This document shows, piece by piece, positions 24,062-34,445 of a DNA stretch of 64,000 nucleotides (positions are counted from its first letter, which is position 1; every line of letters starts with the position of its first letter). Under the pieces are notes generated by a model that was given only the letters and a program-made list of their open reading frames with translations, made no database searches and was not told where the DNA came from. Made by a program: the position numbers and the translations under genes. Source of the DNA: Methylobacter tundripaludum (GTDB taxonomy: Bacteria; Pseudomonadota; Gammaproteobacteria; Methylococcales; Methylomonadaceae); the NCBI RefSeq assembly GCF_002934365.1, contig NZ_PTIY01000015.1, positions 1-64,000 on the forward strand, written 5' to 3'.

Positions 24062-24212
24062 GAATAACAACCTCTTTAAAGACGGTAGAGCAATAAAAAA
24101 AAGGATATTATAACAGATTGGCGAGGTTTTTATTTGCCGTTGTTCGGCGTTGGCCGCGCTGAGGGATAAAGCCCGTGCTGAGTGTGTCGAAAGGGTGTTT
24201 CAAGCGGGAGTG

Positions 24213-24234
24213 ATGGGCTGTTTCGGCAGCCCAT
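24213..24234. terminator. Hairpin downstream of petABC
   Basis: Stem ATGGGCTG / CAGCCCAT with TTTCGG loop, 39 bases after the petC stop. No U-tract follows on the minus strand, so the assignment is tentative. The adjacent GTGCTGAGTGTGTCGAAAGGG (24172-24194) resembles the CTGAGCTTGTCGAAGG repeat family. Confidence 0.35.
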
Positions 24235-24272
24235 CTTATTGCTCTGCTAATGATGCTTTATACGCTTAAGAA

Positions 24273-24995
24273 TTAATGGATCTTTTTCCAGTATTCTTTT
24301 TTCAGCAGGTAAGCCACAACTAAAAACATCAAAATGTAAAATATCACGTATTTTCCGATACGCTGTCTTTCGAGCTGCACGGGTTCACCGACATACACCA
24401 GGAAATTAACCAAGTCATTGACGAAAATATCAAATTCTCCTGCGGACAATGTCCCCGGTTCTTTAAGAACTAAATTGGTGTATTCATCCCCCCATATATT
24501 TTTTTTATGCTCTGCATGTTGCTCACCTTGTAATTGCCAGAGTGGGTTAGGCATGGCGGTATCTTGGAAGACTAGGTTGTTTACCCCTCTAGGGCTTTTG
24601 GGATCGGTATAGTAACTTTTCAAATAGCTGTACAGCCAATCCGCACCGCGCGATCTGGCAATTAACGACAAGTCTGGCGGTTGTGTACCAAACCATTTTT
24701 CCGCATCATGCTTGTTCATGGCGCTGTGGAGTTGGTCGTAGATGCTTGCTCCTTCAGGAGCAATGTCTTTTAGCATCTTTTTTTGATCGACATCGGTATC
24801 GAGGGCAATACGCAGGTAACGAATATGCTTGATTGAATGGCAGCCAAGACAATAAGTGACGAAGTGCTTCGCTCCTCGTTGCAATGAAGCATTATTGGAA
24901 AGATCGATACTCGCTTCTTGCAGTTCAATGTCTTCCGAGGCGGTAACCCCAAAAGACAGTAATAACAGTAAAAGTAATGCCGTTAAGTTTTTCAT
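24273..24995 (-). CDS. petC: Cytochrome c1 of the bc1 complex
   Basis: Membrane-anchored haem protein of 240 residues. Signal peptide MKNLTALLLLLLLSFGVTAS, haem site YCLGCHSIKHIRYLR (Cys49, Cys52, His53), probable axial Met in FQDTAMPNP and a C-terminal anchor (YVIFYILMFLVVAYLLKK). It receives electrons from the Rieske protein and passes them to soluble cytochromes such as c4. Last gene of petABC, 1 base after petB. Confidence 0.95.
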   Translation of the reverse strand: MKNLTALLLLLLLSFGVTASEDIELQEASIDLSNNASLQRGAKHFVTYCLGCHSIKHIRYLRIALDTDVDQKKMLKDIAPEGASIYDQLHSAMNKHDAEKWFGTQPPDLSLIARSRGADWLYSYLKSYYTDPKSPRGVNNLVFQDTAMPNPLWQLQGEQHAEHKKNIWGDEYTNLVLKEPGTLSAGEFDIFVNDLVNFLVYVGEPVQLERQRIGKYVIFYILMFLVVAYLLKKEYWKKIH

Positions 24996-24996
24996 A

Positions 24997-26403
24997 TTAA
25001 TCCAGACTCCCTATTGCTTTTTTTACTAACCGAGTAATAACGTTTCTTATGCCTTCGGGATTAGGTTGTCTGGTAAAAGAAGAGCCTTTAAAAGCAGTAT
25101 GGCCAATTTCGGTAGCTGCCGGTTTTAATACCGTAATTTCCTCAATTAACGCGGGCAATTGCTCCTCAAGACTATGTACCGTGGTTAAGCGTTTTGGCAC
25201 CGGTTTGGTCTTTTCCCAGCGGGTATAGAGCGGCATTAACAGGAAGAAACCGAAGTATATCGCGGTGAAGATGCGCGCTAATATTGTTGCTGTCGGCGTT
25301 GCGGGTTGCGTACCTAAATAGCCCAGCGCCAGGAAACTGATTACAAATAGGGCCAGCGCTTTTTTATAAATGCCGCCGCGGTAACGAATCGATTTGACGG
25401 GACTGCGATCCAGCCAAGGCAACAGGAACAATACGACAATCGCACCGCCCATGCCGATAACCCCGGCAAATTTGTCGGGAATCGCTCTTAAAATGGCATA
25501 GAAAGGCGTGAAATACCAGACTGGCGCTATATGTTCCGGGGTTTTCATCGGGTCGGCAGGAATGAAGTTTGCATGCTCAAGGAAGTAACCCCCCATTTCC
25601 GGCATGTAAAAAATAACCGTGGCGAAAAACAACATAAACACGGCCACGCCGACGATGTCTTTGACGGTGTAATAGGGATGAAAAGGAATCCCGTCTACAG
25701 GATGTCCCCAGGGATCTTTGGAGTCCTTGATTTCAATGCCGTCCGGGTTGTTAGAGCCCACTTCATGCAAAGCCACGATATGCAGGAACACCAGCATCAC
25801 CAACGCCAGAGGCACCGCAATAACATGAAAAGCGAAGAACCGGTTCAAGGTTGCATCGGAAACCACATAGTCGCCTCTGAGCCAGAGCGACAAGTCGTCG
25901 CCGATCACAGGAATGGCGCTGAACAGCGAGATAATAACCTGCGCGCCCCAATAGGACATCTGTCCCCAAGGCAGCAGATAGCCCATAAACGCTTCGGCCA
26001 TCAGGGCTACGAACAACAGCATGCCGAAAATCCAGATCAGTTCGCGGGGATGCTTGAACGAACCGTACAGCAAGCCTCTGAACATGTGCAGATAAACGAC
26101 GATAAAAAACGCCGACGAACCGGTCGAGTGCATGTAGCGAATCAGCCAGCCCCAGTTCACATCGCGCATGATGTATTCTACGGAATCGAATGCCAGTTTG
26201 GCGTCCGGTTTGTAGTTCATCGTCAGAAAAATACCGGTCAAGATCTGGTTAACCAGCACCAGCAAAGCCAGTGAACCGAAGAAGTACCAGAAATTGAAGT
26301 TTTTAGGCGCATAATAATGCGTCATGTGTTCATTCCAGAGTTTGGTCAGCGGAAAACGAGCCAAAATCCATTCGTTACATTCAGTTATGCGGCTAGGTTT
26401 CAT
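24997..26403 (-). CDS. petB: Cytochrome b of the bc1 complex (extended C-terminus, PVWY motif)
   Basis: Quinol-oxidising core subunit, 468 residues, eight predicted helices. Haem ligands are His92, His106, His193 and His208. The Qo-site motif normally PEWY reads PVWY (residues 294-297). After the last helix a hydrophilic tail of about 75 residues (RWEKTKPVPKRL onward) makes the protein longer than most bacterial cytochromes b. Starts with ATG overlapping petA (ATGA). Confidence 0.96.
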   Translation of the reverse strand: MKPSRITECNEWILARFPLTKLWNEHMTHYYAPKNFNFWYFFGSLALLVLVNQILTGIFLTMNYKPDAKLAFDSVEYIMRDVNWGWLIRYMHSTGSSAFFIVVYLHMFRGLLYGSFKHPRELIWIFGMLLFVALMAEAFMGYLLPWGQMSYWGAQVIISLFSAIPVIGDDLSLWLRGDYVVSDATLNRFFAFHVIAVPLALVMLVFLHIVALHEVGSNNPDGIEIKDSKDPWGHPVDGIPFHPYYTVKDIVGVAVFMLFFATVIFYMPEMGGYFLEHANFIPADPMKTPEHIAPVWYFTPFYAILRAIPDKFAGVIGMGGAIVVLFLLPWLDRSPVKSIRYRGGIYKKALALFVISFLALGYLGTQPATPTATILARIFTAIYFGFFLLMPLYTRWEKTKPVPKRLTTVHSLEEQLPALIEEITVLKPAATEIGHTAFKGSSFTRQPNPEGIRNVITRLVKKAIGSLD

Positions 26404-26999
26404 GCGCTTGCTTCCTCTGCGGATTCACCAACAACCAATAGGGTGTCGGTAATATAACGGTAAGGGGGGATTTCCAGATTAGTTGGCGCCGGTACGCCGC
26501 GATAAACGCGACCGGCCAAATCAAACCAGGAGCCATGACACGGACAGAAAAAGCCGCCTTTCCACTTGTCGCCAAGATCGTTGGGGGCTATTTCGGGCCG
26601 GAATGTCGGCGAGCAGCCCAAGTGCGTACATAAACCCACGGCAACAAAAATTTCCGGCTTAATGGAGCGCGCCGGGTTTTTGCTGGATTCCGGCTGTATG
26701 GATTCCACAGAAAGAGGATCCCTCAGTTCATTGTCCAGGGTTTTCAGCGTTTCAAGAACCTCAGGGGTTCGGTTGAGTATCCAGACCGGCTTGCCTCGCC
26801 ATGCGACCCTGATTAACTGGCCGGGCTCCATTTTGCTGAGATCAACTTCAACGGGAGCGCCGGCCGCCATGGCCTTGGCGCTAGGTTGCATTTGAGCAAG
26901 AAAAGGAACTGCCAAGTAGCCTGTGCCGACTGCGCCGACCACGGTCAAAGCCGAGGTTAAAAACTGGCGTTTGGACTGATCGACGCCTTTATTATTCAT
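26400..26999 (-). CDS. petA: Rieske iron-sulfur protein of the bc1 complex
   Basis: A 199-residue [2Fe-2S] protein with an N-terminal anchor/Tat-type signal. The twin-arginine position reads SKRQFL (Lys-Arg), followed by a hydrophobic helix. Cluster ligands are in CTHLGCSP and CPCHGSWFD. It shuttles electrons from the Qo site to cytochrome c1. First gene of petABC. The 283-base gap to hisC holds no gene. Confidence 0.95.
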   Translation of the reverse strand: MNNKGVDQSKRQFLTSALTVVGAVGTGYLAVPFLAQMQPSAKAMAAGAPVEVDLSKMEPGQLIRVAWRGKPVWILNRTPEVLETLKTLDNELRDPLSVESIQPESSKNPARSIKPEIFVAVGLCTHLGCSPTFRPEIAPNDLGDKWKGGFFCPCHGSWFDLAGRVYRGVPAPTNLEIPPYRYITDTLLVVGESAEEASA

Positions 27000-27282
27000 T
27001 ATAGAACTCTCCTGATTAGGTCTGCGCCTCTTATGGGCGCATTATTTTTCACCGCCAATATACCATTAGAGCTTATAAGATTTGAAGTGCTTATGCCGCA
27101 GGTTTTAGCGTTTGTTATATATTAAAATGGCCCGATGCCATCACATGATTCACAAGTCCATGATGTTAAAAAAAATTGTTGTTTTTTAGCGGGGCGATAA
27201 CAGCATTAATTTTTTTATATAACTAGCGTGTATTCGATGGATCGGTAAGGTAATTATCCTTCGACTCCAAGATAAGTTCCGA

Positions 27283-28389
27283 TTATGGTTTGTCTTGCAC
27301 GTAGTCGAAGAGCGTGTTCAGGCTGTTTGTTAATGCGGCAAGAAATGCTGCATTTTCTTCCGGTTTACCTATGGTTACCCGCAGGCAATCAGCCAGCAAA
27401 CCGCCTTGAGCGCTCAGGTTTTTAATTAAAACGCCCTGTTGTTTTATGGAGTCGAAAATTTCGTTTGCCCGGTTTTCCGGTGTTTTAAACAGGATAAAAT
27501 TTGCAGCGCTGGGATAGGCGGTAATGCCGCTCAACTCATTAAGCCGCTGAAAGACGATCGACCGTTCAGCGCAAATCTGTTGGGTTTGCCGATCGAACAA
27601 TACCTTGTTGGACAAGGCAAAGTTTGCGCTTACCTGGGTAAGAATATTGATATTGTAAGGCAGGCGGATTTTATCGAGTTGCTCGATGAGGTCCGGCGTT
27701 CCGGCAATATAGCCGAGGCGCAAACCCGCCAATCCCAGTTTCGATACGGTGCGCATCACCAGCAGGTTGTCATATTGCCCCAGACTGTCGATGAAACTGG
27801 CGTCGGCAAAAGGCGCATAGGCTTCATCGATCACCACCAAACCCTTGGCGGCTTTTATGATGTCCAGGACCGACGCTTCGGAAAATAAATTGCCGGTAGG
27901 GTTGTTCGGGTAGGCCAGGAAGATGACCGAAGGCTGATGCCGTTCTATCGCATCAAGCATGGCCGGTAAATCCAGGTCAAAGCTTCCCTCTAGCAATGGA
28001 ATGGCGTGGTAGCCCAGGCACAGGCTCAGCTGTTTATACATCACAAAACCGGGATCCGGCGCCAACACGCAGGCATCGGAAGGCAGCGCCATCAACAGTA
28101 ACTGGATGATTTCATCGGAACCGTTGCCCAGCAGCACATCGAATTGATCGGGTATGTTATTCAGGCGTTTAATGGTGGCAGTCAGGTGCCTGGCTTCAGG
28201 ATCGGGATAGCGGTTCAGCGGGCAGTCTTTCAATGCTTCCAGCCAGTCTTTCTTAATGTCTTCAGGCCAGCTGTAGGGATTTTCCATCGCATCCAGTTTA
28301 ATCAAGCCTGTGGCGTCGGCAACTTTATAGGCGGACATTGCCAGGACTTCTTTGCGGAAAAGGGAGGAAAGCAGATTATTTTCGGACAT
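27283..28389 (-). CDS. hisC: Histidinol-phosphate aminotransferase
   Basis: PLP enzyme of 368 residues converting imidazole-acetol phosphate and glutamate to histidinol phosphate. It shows LLGNGSDEIIQLLLMAL, FLAYPNNPTGNLF, VVIDEAYAPFAD and the PLP-lysine region MRTVSKLGLAGLRLGY. Last of the murA-hisG-hisD-hisC run; the gap to hisD carries a purine-rich repeat. Confidence 0.95.
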   Translation of the reverse strand: MSENNLLSSLFRKEVLAMSAYKVADATGLIKLDAMENPYSWPEDIKKDWLEALKDCPLNRYPDPEARHLTATIKRLNNIPDQFDVLLGNGSDEIIQLLLMALPSDACVLAPDPGFVMYKQLSLCLGYHAIPLLEGSFDLDLPAMLDAIERHQPSVIFLAYPNNPTGNLFSEASVLDIIKAAKGLVVIDEAYAPFADASFIDSLGQYDNLLVMRTVSKLGLAGLRLGYIAGTPDLIEQLDKIRLPYNINILTQVSANFALSNKVLFDRQTQQICAERSIVFQRLNELSGITAYPSAANFILFKTPENRANEIFDSIKQQGVLIKNLSAQGGLLADCLRVTIGKPEENAAFLAALTNSLNTLFDYVQDKP

Positions 28390-28394
28390 ATATG

Positions 28395-28510
28395 AGGTTC
28401 AAGGCAAAAGGTGCAAGACGAAAGGCGAAGAGAGAAAGGCGAAAGGCGAAAGGCGAAAGGCTTAGTGCAAGCGGATGGTTCTTTTCGCCCTTGGCCCTTC
28501 GTCTTTAGCC
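28395..28510. repeat. Purine-rich AAAGGCG tandem repeat
   Basis: Between hisD and hisC the unit GAAAGGC is reiterated (GAAAGGCGAAAGGCGAAAGGC), preceded by AAGGCAAAAGGTGCAAG. Related AAGG(T/C)(G)CAAGG strings recur at 31971-32006 and 33568-33617 in the same gene cluster. Confidence 0.6.
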
Positions 28511-28515
28511 TTCTT

Positions 28516-29826
28516 TTAACTTGGTTTTATCCTGAATTCCGCGGAGCGCGCATGGGCGGTCAGGCTTTCGCCCCGCGCCAATATCGATGCGGTTGTGCCT
28601 AGCGTATCCGCACCCGTTTGGGAACAGTTGATCAAGCTGGAGCGTTTTTGAAAATCGTAAACCCCCAACGGCGAAGAAAACCGTGCCGTGCTGGAGGTCG
28701 GCAAGACATGGTTGGGGCCTGCGCAGTAATCGCCCAAGGCTTCGGCGGTATAGCGGCCCATGAAAATAGCGCCCGCGTGGCGAATGTTTTTGCACAAGGC
28801 TTCCGGGTCTTCAACCGAGAGCTCCAGATGTTCGGGCGCAATAATGTTGGCCACATCGGCGGCCGCGTTTAGGTCGCTGACCTTGATCAATGCGCCGCGC
28901 GTCGTCAATGATGTCCTGATGATCTCTGCGCGTTCCATGGTCGGCAATAACCGATTGATACTTTGCTCAACAGCATCCAGATAAGCTGCGTCAGTGCTGA
29001 TCAATATGGACTGAGCATTTTCATCGTGTTCGGCCTGCGAAAACAGGTCCATCGCAATCCAGTCGGGGTTGGTTTCGCCGTCGCAGATAATCAGGATTTC
29101 CGAAGGTCCGGCAATCATGTCGATACCGACTTGGCCGAACACCAGTTTTTTGGCGGTAGCGACGTAGATATTGCCGGGGCCGACAATTTTCGCCACCGCA
29201 GGAATGGTTTCAGTACCGTAAGCCAGCGCGGCGACGGCCTGCGCACCGCCCATCGTAAATACGCGGTCTACACCGGCCAGATAGGCGGCCGCCAGAACCA
29301 GTTGATTGGTTTCGCCCTGAGGCGCGGGCACGACCATGATCAATTCGCCGACGCCTGCGACTTTGGCGGGAATCGCATTCATCAACACCGAAGAAGGGTA
29401 GGCGGCTTTTCCGCCCGGCACATAAAGTCCCACGCGGTCCAGCGGGGTTATTTTTTGCCCGAGTACGGTGCCGTCAGCCTCTGTGTATTGCCACGACTCC
29501 ATTTTTTGGTGTTCGGCATAAGCGCGGATACGGTTAGCGGCTGTTTGCAGCGCCTGGGACTGCTCAGCGGGCAGTCTGTTCCAGGCCGATTTGAGAATTT
29601 CCGGCGGCAATTCCAGCTCGGAGACTTGCGCGATAGTGCGTTGATCGAAGCGGTTGGTGTATTCGACAACCGCTTTATCGCCGTTTTTTCGGACGTCGGC
29701 AATGATAGCCAGGACGCGCTGATGAATCTCCAGGTCGTCGGTTTCATCAAAAGCCAGCAGATTTTTTAATTGCCGGTCAAAATCGGCAGAGGAGGCATCG
29801 AGTCGGGTGATATTTATATTAGACAT
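28516..29826 (-). CDS. hisD: Histidinol dehydrogenase
   Basis: Zn-dependent NAD enzyme of 436 residues catalysing the last two steps of histidine synthesis. Conserved blocks are [54 protein letters not shown] and [18 protein letters not shown]. Start set at ATG 29826 ([10 protein letters not shown]); the longer frame runs into a repeat region. Between it and hisG lie two palindromic repeats, so it may also have its own promoter. Confidence 0.95.
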   Translation of the reverse strand: MSNINITRLDASSADFDRQLKNLLAFDETDDLEIHQRVLAIIADVRKNGDKAVVEYTNRFDQRTIAQVSELELPPEILKSAWNRLPAEQSQALQTAANRIRAYAEHQKMESWQYTEADGTVLGQKITPLDRVGLYVPGGKAAYPSSVLMNAIPAKVAGVGELIMVVPAPQGETNQLVLAAAYLAGVDRVFTMGGAQAVAALAYGTETIPAVAKIVGPGNIYVATAKKLVFGQVGIDMIAGPSEILIICDGETNPDWIAMDLFSQAEHDENAQSILISTDAAYLDAVEQSINRLLPTMERAEIIRTSLTTRGALIKVSDLNAAADVANIIAPEHLELSVEDPEALCKNIRHAGAIFMGRYTAEALGDYCAGPNHVLPTSSTARFSSPLGVYDFQKRSSLINCSQTGADTLGTTASILARGESLTAHARSAEFRIKPS

Positions 29827-29891
29827 GGCGGTAACCAAAAATTTCAAATGATGCAATATATTCAATCCAATGTGTAAAGGATCGATCAATT

Positions 29892-29950
29892 CACCACGAA
29901 GACACGAAGTACACGAAGTCTTCTTTGGTTTTCTTCGTGTCTTCGTGGTG
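29892..29950. repeat. Perfect 18-bp inverted repeat (CACCACGAAG family)
   Basis: Arms CACCACGAAGACACGAAG and CTTCGTGTCTTCGTGGTG pair perfectly around a 23-base loop that contains a further ACACGAAG. The same family occurs at 55751-55807 and partly at 46574. Confidence 0.8.
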
Positions 29951-29975
29951 CAATGCTTTTAAATTGAGTTATGTA

Positions 29976-30042
29976 GGGTACGCTTCGCGTACCATTTTTC
30001 AAAACGCACTCCAAATTTAAAAAAGGTACGCGAAGCGTACCC
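29976..30042. repeat. Nested palindromes GGGTACGC...GCGTACCC
   Basis: GGGTACGCTTCGCGTACC at 29976-29993 and its exact reverse complement at 30025-30042 flank a 31-base spacer. Each arm is itself a 7-bp hairpin. A 67-residue open frame across this region is composed only of repeat sequence. Confidence 0.75.
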
Positions 30043-30060
30043 ATTCGTCTTGCCTTGTTT

Positions 30061-30690
30061 TTAGCCTCTTTTCGCCAGCGTCTTTTCAAACTGGTCCAGC
30101 AATGTCTGAATTGCCTGATGCTTCATTTTCATCGCCGCTTTGTTGACGACCAGTCTGGAGCTGATGTTCATAATCAGATCCCGCGGTTCCAGGTCATTGG
30201 CCTTCAGCGTGTTGCCGGTATCGACCAGGTCGACAATACAATCGGAAAGGCCGACCAGCGGCGCCAGCTCCATCGATCCGTACAGTTTAATGATTTCCGC
30301 CTGTATGCCTAAGCCGGCGAAATAGCGTTGGGTTATTTTGACGTATTTGGTCGCAACCCGAACCCGTCCGGCAATCGGCGGCGCGTCTTTGTGTGCTGCG
30401 GTCATCAATCGGCAACAGGCGATGTTTAAATCCAACGGCTCATACAGGCTTTCAGCGCCGTGTTCCAGCAGGATGTCTTTCCCGGCGATACCCATGTCGG
30501 CCGCGCCGTATTCAACAAACGTAGGCACATCGGTGGCGCGGATGATGACCAGCTGAACGTCGTCCCGGGTGGTTCGTAAAATCAGCTTACGGCAGGTAAG
30601 CGGGTCGTCAATCGGCGTGATGCCCGCTTCTGCCAATAACGGCAGGGCGTCCTCATAAATCCGGCCTTTAGATACGGCGATAGTCAGCAT
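30061..30690 (-). CDS. hisG: ATP phosphoribosyltransferase, short form
   Basis: First enzyme of histidine synthesis, 209 residues, the short form that lacks the C-terminal regulatory domain and needs HisZ (not in this window). [37 protein letters not shown] and the PRPP site [20 protein letters not shown] are present. 9 bases after murA. Confidence 0.95.
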   Translation of the reverse strand: MLTIAVSKGRIYEDALPLLAEAGITPIDDPLTCRKLILRTTRDDVQLVIIRATDVPTFVEYGAADMGIAGKDILLEHGAESLYEPLDLNIACCRLMTAAHKDAPPIAGRVRVATKYVKITQRYFAGLGIQAEIIKLYGSMELAPLVGLSDCIVDLVDTGNTLKANDLEPRDLIMNISSRLVVNKAAMKMKHQAIQTLLDQFEKTLAKRG

Positions 30691-30699
30691 AGTTAAACC

Positions 30700-31998
<1,299 letters not shown>

Positions 31999-32004
31999 TC
32001 AAGG

Positions 32005-32316
32005 CTAATCGGCTTGAACGGCAAAATGGCTTGATTGGTCAAAGCCGCTGAGTTTGGCAAGATTTAGCAATTGCTCGGGAATATTTTTGAAAACTATTTG
32101 CGTTCTATTTTGCCGGGAATATTTTATCCACTCAATCATTAACGCAAGCCCCGCGCTGTCCGTACTGGAAACGAGGCTAAGATCGATGGTGATTTCTCTT
32201 GCGGCTTTTAAGAAAGAAATCGATTTCAGAGTCTGTTTGTCGATGGTCGCAAAGGTTAAAGCGCCATCGATCACAAAATGCACGGGACTCTCTTTAATGA
32301 TATTCAGTTGGCTCAC
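32005..32316 (-). CDS. mlaB: STAS-domain protein MlaB
   Basis: Small cytoplasmic subunit (103 residues) of the MlaFEDB lipid transporter. The STAS fold is seen in FVIDGALTFATIDKQTL and SLVSSTDSAGLALMIEWIKYSRQ with the conserved Ser-Thr-Asp-Ser-Ala-Gly. GTG start overlaps the mlaD stop (GTGA). Assigned by position and fold. Confidence 0.88.
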   Translation of the reverse strand: MSQLNIIKESPVHFVIDGALTFATIDKQTLKSISFLKAAREITIDLSLVSSTDSAGLALMIEWIKYSRQNRTQIVFKNIPEQLLNLAKLSGFDQSSHFAVQAD

Positions 32317-32780
32317 TTTTTTTCTTCCGCGGATTTAAACAGGAACTGGCCGAGCGCCTTTTCCAGAATAATGGCGGAATTAGTGACGTCAATTTTCCCA
32401 CCGTCTTTTAAATATTCCTCGGAACCGCCCGCGTCCAGGTTGACGTATTGTTCGCCCAACAGGCCCGCAGTAAAGACGCTGGCGGTGGTGTCGTCCGGCA
32501 GCGTGTTGTATTGCTTGTCAATGCTCAGTTTCACAACCGATTCATAGGTTTTGGGGTCGAAACTGATAGCGCTGACTTGGCCGATTTTAACGCCTGCCGA
32601 TGAAACCGGCGACTTAACCTTTAAGCCGCCGGAGTTTTCAAAACGGGCGGTAACCGTATAGGTGTCGTGCGCGGTAAAAGAGCTTAAATTACTCACTTGC
32701 AAGGCAAGAAAAAACAACCCGACTATGCCTGCTGCGACAAAGAGTCCGACAAAGGTGTCTTGGGTATTGGTGTGTTGCAT
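32313..32780 (-). CDS. mlaD: MCE-family protein MlaD
   Basis: Inner-membrane-anchored MCE protein of 155 residues that forms the periplasmic hexameric ring for phospholipid passage. One N-terminal helix (FVGLFVAAGIVGLFFLALQV) then the MCE domain (TVTARFENSGGLKVKSPVSSAGVKIGQV, SVFTAGLLGEQYVNLDAGG). ATG 32780 with GGAG eight bases upstream; a TTG/ATG further up would add five residues. It abuts mlaE and is followed directly by mlaB with no mlaC between. Confidence 0.92.
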   Translation of the reverse strand: MQHTNTQDTFVGLFVAAGIVGLFFLALQVSNLSSFTAHDTYTVTARFENSGGLKVKSPVSSAGVKIGQVSAISFDPKTYESVVKLSIDKQYNTLPDDTTASVFTAGLLGEQYVNLDAGGSEEYLKDGGKIDVTNSAIILEKALGQFLFKSAEEKK

Positions 32781-32781
32781 G

Positions 32782-33564
32782 TTAATCATCTCCAAACATG
32801 AGTGCGGTCAGGATAAAATCCAGACCTAAAATACTAAAAGCAGAATTGACTACGGTACGTGTGGTGGCTCGGCTGACCCCTTCAGACGTCGGGATTGCAT
32901 CATAGCCCTCAAACAACGCTATCCATGAAGTGATAAAACCAAACACCAAACTTTTGATAACGCCGTTGACGATGTCGTCCTGAAAATCTATGTTCGCCTG
33001 CATTTGCGACCAGTAAGCGCCTTCATCGACGCCTAACAGCCCCGAACCGACCATTTGTCCGCCGATAATGCCCACCGCACTGAACAGGGCGGCAAGTAGG
33101 GGCATGGACAAGAAGCCGGCCAAAAAACGGGGCGAAATGATGCGCTTGATCGGGTCAACGGCCATCATTTCCATGCCCGACAGCTGTTCGGTTGCTTTCA
33201 TCAGGCCGATTTCAGCTGTTAATGCGGAGCCGGCCCGTCCTGCAAATAACAGCGCGGTAACGACGGGGCCGAGTTCCCTGACCAGCGAAGCGGCAACCAT
33301 GACTCCGAGCGTTTCTTCAGCGCCAAAATCGGAGAGTATGTAATAGCCTTGCAGGCCCAGAACCATGCCGACAAACAGTCCTGAAATAGTGATAATCAGA
33401 AAAGACAGCACGCCGACCGAATACATCTGGTTAAGCAGGAGCCTGGGGCGGGGCAATACGCTGAGTATCCCGGAAGTTGTCTGTAACAGGAAAAACGTGC
33501 CGCGGCCAATTTTGGTAAAACCGGTGCGGGTGTTTTTGCCCAAATGCTGTAGAAGTTCAATCAT
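32782..33564 (-). CDS. mlaE: Phospholipid transport permease MlaE
   Basis: Permease of 260 residues with five to six helices. The MlaE/YrbE block SFLIITISGLFVGMVLGLQGYYILSDFG, the LVRELGPVVTALLFAGRAGSALTAEIGLMKATEQLSGMEMMAVDP coupling region and the VSRATTRTVVNSAFSILGLDFILTALMF end are typical. It couples to MlaF for ATP-driven lipid transport between inner and outer membrane. Confidence 0.95.
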   Translation of the reverse strand: MIELLQHLGKNTRTGFTKIGRGTFFLLQTTSGILSVLPRPRLLLNQMYSVGVLSFLIITISGLFVGMVLGLQGYYILSDFGAEETLGVMVAASLVRELGPVVTALLFAGRAGSALTAEIGLMKATEQLSGMEMMAVDPIKRIISPRFLAGFLSMPLLAALFSAVGIIGGQMVGSGLLGVDEGAYWSQMQANIDFQDDIVNGVIKSLVFGFITSWIALFEGYDAIPTSEGVSRATTRTVVNSAFSILGLDFILTALMFGDD

Positions 33565-33592
33565 AAGTTAAGGCTCAAGGTAAAAAGCGCAA

Positions 33593-33617
33593 GGTGCAAG
33601 GCAAAAAATCTTGCACC
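33593..33617. repeat. GGTGCAAG hairpin between mlaF and mlaE
   Basis: Stem GGTGCAAG / CTTGCACC with an A-rich loop, immediately after the mlaF stop on the minus strand. The run AAGG-TGCAAGG belongs to the purine-rich repeats of this cluster. Confidence 0.5.
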
Positions 33618-34445
33618 TCAATAACGTTTGCCGGTCGACAATAAGTCGTCGACATAATCTTTTGCCGGATAATGAAAGTGTACCGGGCCGTCGGCCGCAC
33701 CGTTCATAAATTGCTGTACCCAGTCGGATTCGGATTGTTCAATTTCCTTGGGCGTACCCTGTCCGACGACTTTGCCTTCTGAAATGACATAAATATAATC
33801 CGCTATCGCCGCCGTTTCCTGAACATCATGAGAAACAATGATGCTGGTTAAACCCAGAGTGACGTTCAACGATTTGATCAGGTGAACCAACGCCCCCTTG
33901 GAAATAGGGTCCTGTCCGGTAAAAGGTTCATCGTACATGATCATCATCGGGTCCAGCGCAATGGCTCTGGCCAACGCAATACGCCGGGCCATGCCGCCGG
34001 ACAGTTCGTTAGGCATCAGGTCGCGCGCGCCTCTCAATCCCACCGCCTGGAGTTTCATCAACACCAGAGTGCGGATCATGGATTCGGGGAGATGGGTATG
34101 TTCGCGTAATGGGAAAGCGACATTATCAAAAACACTCATGTCGGTTAATAATGCGCCGCTTTGGAATAACATACCCATGCGTTTACGCAGCTCGTACAGC
34201 TCTGCTCGGCGCAGGCGGTGGACATTGTTGCCGTCGACAGTAACGGAGCCTTGTGCGGGAAACAATTGTCCGCCGATCAGCTTCAACAGGGTCGTTTTGC
34301 CGGTGCCGCTAGGCCCCATGATCGCGGTAATTTTACCGCGTTCAAATTCGAGGGAAATATCGTCAAATATTTTCCTGTCGCCGCGGGAAAACGACAAATT
34401 TTGAACAGAGACCAGGCTGTTTTGCGGAGAGACGCTGTTATCCAT
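33618..34445 (-). CDS. mlaF: Phospholipid transport ATP-binding protein MlaF
   Basis: ABC ATPase of 275 residues. Walker A GPSGTGKT, signature LSGGMARRIALARA, Walker B MIMYDEPFTGQDP and the H-loop IIVSHDVQE are intact. The C-terminal extension (about 250-275, FHYPAKDYVDDLLSTGKRY) resembles the MlaF tail that contacts the neighbouring MlaF. First gene of the mlaFEDB-murA-hisGDC cluster. Confidence 0.95.
   Translation of the reverse strand: MDNSVSPQNSLVSVQNLSFSRGDRKIFDDISLEFERGKITAIMGPSGTGKTTLLKLIGGQLFPAQGSVTVDGNNVHRLRRAELYELRKRMGMLFQSGALLTDMSVFDNVAFPLREHTHLPESMIRTLVLMKLQAVGLRGARDLMPNELSGGMARRIALARAIALDPMMIMYDEPFTGQDPISKGALVHLIKSLNVTLGLTSIIVSHDVQETAAIADYIYVISEGKVVGQGTPKEIEQSESDWVQQFMNGAADGPVHFHYPAKDYVDDLLSTGKRY

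Noticed and set aside
25531-26274. 247-codon plus-strand frame
   Set aside because: It lies entirely opposite petB, a well-conserved gene, and its product has the His/Gln-rich composition of an antisense shadow.
28426-28460. Short tandem repeat considered as a CRISPR array
   Set aside because: The GAAAGGC units are contiguous without spacers and no cas genes are near.
28963-29769. 268-codon plus-strand frame
   Set aside because: Antisense to hisD; no family features and no ribosome site.
29886-30089. 67-codon minus-strand frame between hisD and hisG
   Set aside because: It is made of two palindromic repeats; the encoded peptide simply reflects them.
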